DNA of 21,161 nucleotides from Plakobranchus ocellatus (taxonomy: Eukaryota > Mollusca > Gastropoda > Plakobranchidae), in the NCBI GenBank assembly GCA_019648995.1, contig BLXT01001848.1, forward strand, positions 3,330,564-3,351,724, given 5' to 3'. Position numbers and translations under genes: made by a program. Under the pieces are notes generated by a model. It was not told the origin of the DNA, did not search any database, and saw only the letters and a program-made list of their open reading frames with translations. Of this stretch, positions 10,496-18,855 are shown in pieces (position 1 is the stretch's first letter; each line of letters starts with the position of its first letter).

Positions 10496-11212
10496 TCAAT
10501 CAGTTTTCTTTAGCGCCATGCTTTGAGCTGACCCAATTTCAGTTGGGTTGAAATGAAGCTTTTTTTTTTCGTATACCTTTCATTTGGTTCATTAGGGTAT
10601 AGGGTACTGCGATTCCCTTTTCTTTTCTATTTTTAGTAGAAATCGGAAGATTTTGTTGACAAAACAAAAAACAAAAAGCTAAAGCCCATCCATTATCTAT
10701 AATCAGAATTGAAATTAATCAGTCTCTATAGGCCATTTTTGTTTAATCCAGCCGTGTTTGATTGTCTACTCTTCTTTGGCCGACGCCAAAGACTAAGAAG
10801 AAACCTACTCCTCTTCAGCCTAGGCCCCGTCAGAGCGGAATGCTAGGATCTTAATATTTGTTTGAAGATTGGTGTTTTGGACTTGCAGAAAGAACATGGA
10901 TGGATCTGAAACGCTGTAACGTTTTTATAACTTAACTTTTATACTAGAAAGTAGTTAATATGAATAGTTTGTCTTAATCGACGGATTTGTATCAGGTAGT
11001 AATGCTGGGTGAGCTAGATATCTAAACACCCTATGTGGAAAGGGAGATCACTTAAACAGTCTGCCAACTTTCTAGTGTGTGCTTTAGGGAGAAAAATTAT
11101 AGTTCAAATGAAAGTTAAAAAGCTTAAAAGAATCGTTCAAATGAAAGGTTATTTTTTATTATCTTTTTTTATATTTGTGTATATTTTAAGCTTTAATTTT
11201 TCTTTAAAAATT
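10496..11212. other. Intronic DNA with short dispersed motifs
   Basis: Copies of a ~22-bp motif occur at 10766 and 10805 (see findings). The open frame at 11033-11251 looks like chance; its composition matches the surrounding AT-rich DNA. Confidence 0.45.
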
Positions 11213-11224
11213 GGTCACGTGACC
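11213..11224. promoter_or_regulatory. 12-bp palindrome containing an E-box (CLEAR-like)
   Basis: GGTCACGTGACC is a perfect 12-bp palindrome and contains GTCACGTGAC, the consensus bound in animals by MiT/TFE-family and USF-type bHLH-zip factors. It is an isolated site deep in an intron, so function is only a possibility. Confidence 0.3.
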
Positions 11225-13122
11225 TTGCTAAACGCCTTACGTTTTAAATAGCAGTTTGACTTGGTCGCTTGGGAAAATGGTACTCAAGCCTTTTTTTACT
11301 CAATGTAATAACAGATAATGGGATGAAAGCTATGATTAGAGATGGTTACTTACAAGCTATTATAAAAACGTTTTTTCAGTGCTTTTAAATTGTTTTTGAC
11401 ACCAGTTAATCATGCAAGTATTGACTAGGCCGTTAAAGCAAAAAAGATGGGTTTCTAGTGAGTGAATTTATAATATGATCGAAGCTGATCACCTTTGAAC
11501 TGTCAGTAGGCCTAATTGCTCGCATGAGAAGAAAACTCAGCCTAACCTTTTCTAATAGTATTGTGTAGATCTAATTCAAATTTAGTGTCAAAGAAATATA
11601 AATATATAAATTTGTCTTTTGTGTACTGATACACATCATTTTCATGCATGAAGCTTTGAATGAGATTGGTTTGTCCTTTTTTCTCATTTGAGGGAGCCAG
11701 CAGAAGATTTTGCGAAAGTGTGATAATAATGACAATGACCTATTTTTTTTATAACGAGAATTTGAAAGTATAAAGACCTGCTCAATGAACAATAAATAAT
11801 TATTAGCTGCACATGCAAATAGTGATAATAAATAAGGATAACAAAATCAATGCTTTTAACAGTAAATAGCCTAATCTCAAACAGTGTAAAAATGTAAAAA
11901 ATGTTTAAGAGTTGAAGCTCATGTTTAAAACTATTACTGTATTGATGTAGGAGGAAGGTCATAAACTTAGCAATTATAATAACATCTGAAAAAAAAAAGG
12001 TTTAATCTGAGTAGGCCTACTTACTTTTGATATTGATTGTAAATTACTTTGGAGAAGTTCATACATACATTACATTTCGCTATTTTTTGTGATTTTTAAA
12101 AAATTTTAATTTAAAATATACTGGTTTACCGGTATTCATGTTACATTCACGATGTACACCTCAATAAATAACACAAATTTTGTTGCAATTGTATGAATTT
12201 TTTGCATGTTTGTCTCGTTGTTGTTGCATTTTTTTTGGCATTTTTTGGGGAAATTTTTGCCATTTTATGAGGTTTTAATTGGCATTTTTCCGTGATGCCA
12301 GATGTATGCCTGGGGAAAGCAATCTTGTGTTCACTTTCACTTGATCTAAGCCTCAGTACAGTGTCACTGTCAGTGTCAGTCACTCACGCGTTATAGGATT
12401 TTCTTTTTTGATTGGCTTAAACCATTGAACTACACACAGATGTAACAAGCTATAATTAAAAATTTCTTTAAACTAGTTTTGCAGTAGGGAAAGAAAGAGA
12501 TGGCCAGGTGTGATTTTTATGGACTGGTCAGGAAAAGAAGGGCAAAGCTAAAAAAAAATAATAATTTCCCTATCCTTGTGTCATTACAATCTTTCTGTAT
12601 GAAGACATAAAAATCCTTTGGAAAAAAAAAAACATGTAAAAAAAATCAATGAACAGATGACAGGATGTGATATACCAGAAAGGTCAGAAACTTTTTGAAT
12701 CAAACAGATTTTGCTAGCAAGGAAACCAATTTCTTTTACGATTACACATTGATGTATTTTAAATGCATTATGTCCTTGTACTCCCAACTCCCAAAATGGG
12801 ACTTGTTTAAAGTGCAATTATTCCCCAGCCATTAGATTCCTGCTGTAAGCAAGCACTACTATGTCAGGCAAAGTAAGAGACTTGCATGGTGTAAAGAAAG
12901 CTTCTGGAAAAAAAGTTTAAATTAAAATCAATAATCAAAGTCTATTATTTATATGCAGAAATATAATGCAGCACAGAGTTTCAGTTGATGAATCTAAATA
13001 AGTTTTTAAACATGATATTGCATTGTAATACTACAATTCCTACCTTAAATTTTATTTTATTTTATTTGTGAGCGTGCCTGGTAAATCAAGGTTTTCTGAA
13101 AGTTTTGAGACAATTTTCTTAC
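11225..13122. other. Intronic DNA, weak repeat similarity near 12140-12385
   Basis: Between 12140 and 12385 the reverse complement has repeated words of the type ATGGCAAAAAT / ATGCCAAAAAA and ends near ACTGACAGTGACACTG, resembling a repeat rather than a gene. The rest is AT-rich with no readable feature. Confidence 0.4.
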
Positions 13123-13217
13123 CCGAACAGATGATTTGGTCTTTTCCACAAAGTTCCTCCTCTCTTGCAATTCATAATCTGATATCTTAAATTTTCTTGG
13201 ATTTTTTTCTACAATAC
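13123..13217 (-). CDS. STX6: Syntaxin-6 orthologue, internal exon B (third Habc helix)
   Basis: The exon encodes IVEKNPRKFKISDYELQERR followed by NFVEKTKSSVR. Human syntaxin-6 has [20 protein letters not shown] and AFITSTRQVVR at the same place, so the match and the position in the protein are clear. The 3' edge is a strong U2 donor, CGG|GTAAGA, at 13122, leaving phase 0 after the Arg. The next exon begins with Asp-Met-Lys, matching human VVR-DMK. The 5' edge is less certain: frame continuity with exon A needs either two bases (GT, start 13217, codon Gly) or one base (T, start 13216, codon Asp). Between the branch point TTCCTTAAT (13235-13227) and the exon the sequence reads TTTCTTTCAAGTATTG, so there is no AC. 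The exon is short (95 or 94 nt) and is not detectable as a long open frame. Confidence 0.9.
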
Positions 13218-13407
13218 TTGAAAGAAATTAAGGAAATGTGCACAATCACACATAAAATATCTGAAAAAAAAACAACAACTGAGGTTTATTCCTAAACCTT
13301 AAGCCAAGTTATACTCCATTTTGTGAGAGAGCAATATGACCACACTAGATTGCCAATGGTAGCTGAAATATAAACAGTTACATGTATGTTCCTAATACGA
13401 GTTCATT

Positions 13408-14236
13408 TACAGTGGAACTTGGTAATAAAGACAACTTTTGTTCTTAAAGTAAAGTGTCGTTATAGCAACAGTTGTCATTATTCCCAGAAAAAAAAATTTT
13501 TAAGTTTGTTTTCTTTATTCAACTCAACAGTAATAGGTAAAAGCTGGCAACAGCAATCCTTTTTATGGTTACTTTCCCTGCAATGACTGAGGTCCAACTG
13601 GAGCCTGGAGCCTAAGCATAATAATAAATAATCATTTCCCTTTTATTTATTGGTGTAGTCAGAGCAGAGAATGTCTTTATTTAAATCAAGTAATCAACAG
13701 GGATAGGAAAGCGGTTTTTGGCTAAGTGCTGTACTTGGTTGTTCATCTGGCCACTAGGATAATGCTCCCGTCCTTCCCTCCCTCTACCCTATGGATGTAG
13801 GCCTAGTGATTCTCCACCCCCTTGTTACTTAACTTTCTTCACTCGCTTGACACATGGTCGGCCCATCCCTATTCCAAGTATTCAATAGCTTTTCTCCATC
13901 TCCATATGGGGGAAAGGGGCAGAGCATGATACTCATCATTGTTAACTTTGATACTAATTACTATAGTAATACTGGTACTAGGAAATGCACTTAGATGTAG
14001 GCCAATAATATGGCAAATAAAGTTTCGCACTTGAGATTGTTGGGAAGAGGAACTTTTAGATGGTTTTGGCCTCGATCTTTTTTTTAATTTTCACATTTCA
14101 TTACCTTTATAACCGAGGGAAGCAGTTCCTATACTCGTTTAAAAAATAAATTATATGGCCTAAATAATGATCAAAACCAGGCTTTTTAAATTTCTCGTTT
14201 TAGCAATAGATGTCGTTAAAAATGTGTTTCACTGTA
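13408..14236. mobile_element. Non-autonomous pogo/Tigger-like element, TA-flanked
   Basis: The left end at 13410 reads CAGTGGAACTTGGTAATAAA. The right end, on the reverse strand from 14234, reads CAGTGAAACACATTTTTAAC. Both have the CAGTGRAAC start followed by subterminal GTCGTTATAGC / AACGACATC words typical of pogo/Tigger termini. Both are bounded by TA (13408-13409, 14235-14236), the target site of this superfamily. The terminal repeats are short and diverged. The ~825-bp interior has no transposase that I can recognise. Confidence 0.5.
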
Positions 14237-14239
14237 TTA

Positions 14240-15075
14240 TTTAACTTTTTAAGACTTTTAAAGTTACCACAACAAAATATTATGGAATAACATCATCTAG
14301 CAAGTGAAAATACGTCCAACAATTGAATGCTACACATTGAGGGTCACATAATTGGCCTAATTCTCAATGTAGATCTAGATCTCTAAGTTATTAGACTTAG
14401 TTCTGTGTTTTTCAGCTGCTGATATTAATACTGAATGTAGTTCTATTTTTAGAATAGTCTTCACATTCACATCACTGAGACAAACCATGAGTGATGACAT
14501 ATGAAGCTCCTTGGCACCAGTCAATAATGAACACCAAGTATCTCTTGGAGATTTATTTTCAAAGACACGCCATTAGAACTAGTTCTTTAATATTTATTAA
14601 GTAACATTCCTGACCTACAAACGTAGAAAACATTAAAGCATTAGCATTAAGAAAAGCTTCCTAGAAATGATGTGTGCTGATCATAGACTGATGCCACAGG
14701 AAGCCAAATATGGCACCATTAGTCTTGGCAAGTCATAGTGACATGTGTAGACATGTACTTAAAATAGAATTACACTTTCTGTTTGATGCAATTCTTGAAT
14801 CTAGTTCTGGACCATAAATCTCAATCTAGATGTAAAAATCTCCATGTTTTTATTCAAAACCAGGTATTTCATTAAGACTTATCGTTATCAGGAGCTGAAA
14901 CGCCCATAGAACTAAATCTAATTTAGAAATGTAGATCTCGATTTTGAATCTTATCAAGGTCAACTGTGTCACTTTCAACATGTAGCATTCAACTATTTGG
15001 CCTGGTTTCACATGCTAGATGTTATTCCATAAAAGCCTGTTTTCGCGACTTTAAAGATAAGAGTTTGACAATTTA
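14240..15075. mobile_element. Foldback element: ~830-bp diverged inverted repeat
   Basis: Most of this stretch is one large inverted repeat. Anchors are exact: TTATGGAATAACATC at 14280-14294 against 15019-15033, and TTGAATGCTACA at 14323-14334 against 14981-14992. Weaker pairing extends inward through TTAGTTCT, TTTCAGCT and GGCA(C/T)CAGTC (about 14513 against 14694) and outward through TTTAAAGT. The arms are roughly 330 and 420 bp; the right arm carries about 100 bp that the left lacks. The centre is near 14600-14650. No coding sequence is seen. It lies in the U12-type syntaxin intron. Confidence 0.8.
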
Positions 15076-15880
15076 AAATTAGGACATATTATGTTCATAC
15101 ATTTTACTAGCCACCACTGCCATATTTTATTGATCATATTTTTGGGCCCCTTTTCACTGTTCACTATCGACAGAGAAAAGTTATGAAGAGAGGTCAATTT
15201 ATTGCTAAAATTCTATAATTGGTCATTTCACAAACAAAACAACTATTTTTATTCGAAAAAATAAATTTGATGTAAGATTTCCTATTAATCAAATTTATTT
15301 ACGTGTGATTTTATATGGTTTTTCAAAAATGAAAGAAAACCCCAAAAATATAGATTCTGCTAGGAAACATTAAATCTATCTTTTGAGGCCATTTTATACA
15401 TCAGTATCTAGAAAACTGTAACTGTCAGTGTCACAGAAAAAATTGAGTATTATCTTTGTTAACTTTGCTGCACGTAGAGTAAATTTCTGGATTGCCACAC
15501 ACCTTTTCATAATAATGCCCTTTAAAAAATGGTCTCGGCCACTTGTCATAATGGGGCATATTTTACACACAAAATTAAATATTTTTACGCACAAAATGAA
15601 ATATTTTAAAAATTCATAACTTTTTTGGTTTTAAGCTACAGCTATGTATGTATAACACACCAAATTAAATGTTTTTTCAAGCTGAAAAAGCTCAAGGTAA
15701 AAATGATTAGCCCATGTCAACATGAAAATTCGTTTGGGGTGCCTAATATATTATTGGAAAAGATTTACAGGACAAATAGAATTTAGAGGTATTAATATAT
15801 TTTTCTCAAAGATAAAACCGAAACTTTGATTCTTGCATTCAAAATTGATATACATGATTTATCAGTCAAATATTAATAAT
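15076..15880. other. Intronic DNA, nothing recognised
   Basis: Open frames at 15394-15619 on both strands overlap one another and match nothing. A word CTGTCAGTGTCAC at about 15422 also occurs at about 12367, probably a fragment of the same dispersed repeat. Confidence 0.45.
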
Positions 15881-15889
15881 CAAGGATAT

Positions 15890-16059
15890 CAACAGTTTCC
15901 TCAAGGTCCTCCAAGTCCCATTCTATACTCCGAAGACTGTTTCGAAGCTCATTTGTTGTGTATTCAAGCTCTTCGTGTGATGACATGCCACCTCCTTCTT
16001 GTAGATCTGTCCATCTTGCAAACAGATTCTTTACAACAAGTATGGCCTTTTGAACTTCT
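15890..16059 (-). CDS. STX6: Syntaxin-6 orthologue, internal exon A (start of Habc domain)
   Basis: This exon encodes EVQKA, then LFARWTDL, then [23 protein letters not shown], which aligns almost without gaps with human syntaxin-6 residues ~13-68 (human has EVQKA, [30 protein letters not shown]). Syntaxin-6 is a Qc-SNARE of the trans-Golgi network and endosomes; this part forms the first helices of its N-terminal three-helix bundle. The upstream boundary is a pyrimidine-rich tract ending in CTAG at 16061-16060, so the exon starts within a codon (two bases from the previous exon plus A). The exon is 170 nt: one base, 56 codons, one base. The downstream edge is not a GT site but the U12-type word ATATCCTTG starting at 15889. 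Read-through into the intron meets TAA at 15875-15873 after five codons. Syntaxin-10 is the only close alternative family name; invertebrates normally have one gene for the pair. Confidence 0.93.
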
Positions 16060-16191
16060 CTAGACAAGAAGGAAAGGCAAGATGAACAAAAGAATTAACT
16101 TTGCTTTTATTGCTTTTAGCACATAAAAAAAAATAATTTTATACATGGTCACTGAGTGCAGGAAAGAAACCCAATGCCTTGAGGGAACTTT

Positions 16192-16192
<1 letters not shown>

Positions 16193-16228
<36 letters not shown>

Positions 16229-16278
16229 CAGATAGACAGACAGACAGACAGACAGATGAGATAGATAGATAGATAGAT
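16193..16278. repeat. (TAGA)n/(CAGA)n microsatellite
   Basis: About 86 bp of TAGA units, with an internal switch to CAGA and one GATGAGA interruption. It sits just upstream of syntaxin exon A, within about 140 bp of the splice acceptor. Confidence 0.97.
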
Positions 16279-16779
16279 TACAGACTGCAAAAATATACAG
16301 CACTTTATCTTTAAAATATATCAAAAGTAATAATATGTCTGAAGAAAAAAAAAGCAGCAGACTTTGGTAAAGAACCTTTTCTGCTTAGACTTTTAGAACC
16401 TTATCTGGCCAGGCATCAGCAAAAGATATAATCTGTATCAGAAAGTTGTCAGACTCGGGGCCAGTCTGCAAACCAGAGGTTTTTTTAATGTTGTTGTTAA
16501 TATTTTTTTTTTTTGTGCATGCTGTACATCTCAATTTTACTTTGTACATCAAATGTGTGTTTTTTTTTTGTTTGCCTTGCTCAATTCTTCTGATGTTGTA
16601 TAGGACAATATTCACATATTCAGAAAACTGTGATATTATAAATGCATCTATTCTAACATTGAATTCTGTTGTTTTTTTGTTATTTTTTTTTTGTTTCTAT
16701 TTGGAGGAGGAACAAGTGGTAGCAAAAGTTTTTGTAAATGAGAGAATGAAAATTACTGGGAGTAATTGCTTTGGAGTAA
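16279..16779. other. T-rich intronic DNA
   Basis: The 115-codon open frame starting at 16446 passes through several T runs and reads as Phe/Leu-rich low complexity. Only its end (about 16700-16790, EEEQVVAKVFVNERMKITG) looks protein-like, and it may belong with the next entry. Confidence 0.4.
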
Positions 16780-16986
16780 CGCACATTAAATGACACAGCT
16801 AGAAAAATAGTATGGATCTTAGAAGTGACAGTTGCAACAGATGGTGGAGAAAGTTTTTGTCTTGAGTGGAGTTCCTTTTCATCTGAAAGAAGGAAAGCAA
16901 CTGCAGATGAGGCGACAGAAAAGATTGCTGAATTATCTGAAGATGAAATAAGCTTTATGGGGTCCCTACTATCAAACTATAAGTGA
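16780..16986 (+). pseudogene. Unassigned coding-like fragment
   Basis: A 69-codon stretch without ATG reads ARKIVWILEVTVATDGGESF, then CLEWSSFSSERRKATADEAT, EKIAELSEDEISFMGSLLSNYK, stop. Its composition is protein-like, unlike the surrounding low-complexity frames. The frame just before it (16700-16790) ends in a stop but could continue into it after a frameshift. I do not recognise a family. It may be a fragment of a decayed transposon or retrocopy, or chance. Confidence 0.25.
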
Positions 16987-18003
16987 CAGGATAACAAATG
17001 AAAAAAGCAATGACATTCTTCAAGCAAAATTGAGGAGAGGAAACATATAAGATATTTGGGAGGAAAATGCACCAAAACTTCATCATCTTTATTGTTTGAC
17101 TCAAGTATTATAAGTAAAAGACTTTCATTTCGGCACATTTAATGCCATAACAAATTAAAATGTACACCGAACTTAAGATTCCAAACAGGCCATCGTTATT
17201 TTTTTTAAAGATCCCACAGTCCTATTTGCACCTATCAGTGACAACCATGGATTGCAGAATTCATGAGAATCCTTTTGTATACAACTGCTCAAGTTCACAA
17301 CAGATTTTGTAAACATCCTTGAATCTGGTTGATTTGAGATTGGTTCAGTTCTCCTCACTCAAAATGATTGATCTGTTGATCTTGTACTGATCATGTGTAA
17401 TAATTATTCAGTCAAACTCTAAATCAGCTGCAGCAGGGCCTATTTCAGTTTATCTGTCCTACTATCATTTTTTTGTTTTGTTTATCTACTTTAGATCTAG
17501 TGATGTCTACAAGGTTTTTGAAATTACAAAAACACTGTTGACAGGAAGATGTTATGGTTAGATCATAATCTAGAGATGCTACTAGAAACTTCCAAAGATG
17601 TTTACCTATGAAGGAGGGAATAAATGAGAGTATTTGATTGGTCAATATTTTTTACATACTGTGTTTACAAAAGATGTTTCCTCTAGTCTTCTCTGGCATA
17701 GCTTGTTTGTGTGATATTGACCTCATTAGTCTAGGTGTCACATAACTAGTATTTTCTGATAGCTGTAGGCAGTGGGCATAAAAGGAGTGTAGAGAAATGG
17801 CTGATGTTGGTAAATTTGCAGCTTCTTGGATAAACTACTTTGCTGTCCTGAAATTGTTCTTCATTAAAATAAATAGTTTTCATTCAATTTTCAATTAAAG
17901 TTGGAATGATATCTATTTTCAGTTGATTAAAAAAAAACTATTGTCACAGATGGCAATTTTCAGATTAAGCCATTGATATGTTCCATTTATATGTTTCAAA
18001 TAT
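16987..18003. other. Intronic DNA, nothing recognised
   Basis: The minus-strand frames at 17173-17358 and 17445-17645 match no family. AT-rich with frequent stops. Confidence 0.45.
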
Positions 18004-18080
18004 TGTAGTAGTGATGGTGATAGTGGTAGTTGTTTTGATGATGGTGGTTGCAGTGGTGGTAATTGTAATTAGTAGTAGTA
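18004..18080. repeat. Degenerate GTR/GTA trinucleotide repeat
   Basis: A run of TAGTAGTGATGGTGATAGTGG-type triplets, ending AGTAGTAGTA directly before the CAGTAGAGC element end. Confidence 0.8.
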
Positions 18081-18210
18081 CAGTAGAGCTCAGCTACAAC
18101 GGGACCTTGCATGCAACGGGACGTTGACACAAGCCCATTATTTTCCCTTATTTATCCTTATATTTTATTTTTGCTAGAACGGCATCTATTATAAGATAAG
18201 CTTGCCTACA
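18081..18210 (+). mobile_element. Isolated pogo/Tigger-like terminus
   Basis: After a TA the sequence reads CAGTAGAGCTCAGCTACAAC and continues with repeated AACGGGAC / AGCGGGACC words, resembling the CAGTAGAACCTCG...ACGGGAC termini of pogo/Tigger elements. No matching inverted end was found up to 21161, so it is truncated or solo. The right boundary given is only the extent of the recognisable words. Confidence 0.4.
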
Positions 18211-18855
18211 GCGGGACCCAGCTTCATACAAAAGCCTAAGCCTAGGCCTATACGTAGATTGTGAAACGGACCATAGCACGGGAATATCTAAATTAACATC
18301 GGTATTGATACAAAGGAGATAAAGCCATGGTCTGTTTTGGTACTTTCATTAAAAATATTAGCCAATGAACACCTTGCGAAAGAAAATGATGCAACAACGC
18401 TCGCGACTCGGATTGGAAAAAGGCATGGGACTGAGTGGTGAATCATGGTACGTCAGCCATAGGCTAGCAAGAGGCGCGTGTGTCTGTGACTGTGTGTGAT
18501 TGGTAGTGTAAGAGACTGGGTATGGGGCTGATGAGGAAAAGAGTGGGCATCTTCAACTTTTCAAGTCATAGGGGAGCATCTATTTTGTTCAATATCAATG
18601 CCTACATAGATCTCAATTAGGCCTTCACCATTGGGGTTGTCAATCACTGACTCAGTGAATAAAAAAGCATCGATCTACGCCCAGTGTGTTGTGAAATTGT
18701 CTCTTATCTCTCAGTCTCGCTTGGACGCTCGCAAGAGGCATTAAGGAATATATCTCTAGATCTCAATTTCTAAGCCTATGTTTGATTGCTGTCTATTCTT
18801 AGCCTGCGTTCATCCGGCATGGAATCAAGAAAAAGGAAATGTTTTTCTTTGGAAT
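18211..18855. other. Intronic DNA, mixed composition
   Basis: It has a somewhat higher GC and CpG content than the rest (GCTCGCGACTCGG, GGCGCGTG). I examined it for a promoter or a syntaxin first exon because of this and found neither. Confidence 0.4.

Larger units (their letters stand above)
6670..13122 (-). other. STX6: Syntaxin-6 intron B-C (GT-AG)
   Basis: This is a U2-type intron of 6453 nt, bounded by GTAAGA at 13122 and a pyrimidine tract plus TAG ending at 6670. It contains the plus-strand LINE relic, the TTA-flanked MITE, the sequence gap and several unassigned AT-rich stretches. I see no additional exon in it. Confidence 0.85.
13218..15889 (-). other. STX6: Syntaxin-6 intron A-B with U12-type signals
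   Basis: The intron starts ATATCCTTG (15889-15881), which matches the U12 5' splice-site consensus ATATCCTT exactly. It carries TTCCTTAAT at 13235-13227, eight of nine bases of the U12 branch-point consensus TTCCTTAAC, about ten bases from the exon as expected for minor introns. If the intron begins at AT, reading frame forces it to end in AA (TTTCAA|GT). If it ends in AG, it must begin one base later, at TA. Neither pair is canonical. The intron is about 2.67 kb and holds the pogo-like element and the foldback repeat listed separately. Confidence 0.8.

Noticed and set aside
12147-12383. 78-codon minus-strand ORF
   Set aside because: It overlaps a repeat with ATGCCAAAAAA-type words and shows no recognisable domain.
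15890-16059. Exon A extended to the TAA at 15873
   Set aside because: The residues after Val (DILDY) do not match the family, while exon B continues the alignment exactly; the U12 donor lies at this point.
16060-16290. Minus-strand ORF reading Ser-Ile-Tyr-Leu repeats
   Set aside because: It is a translation of the TAGA/CAGA microsatellite.
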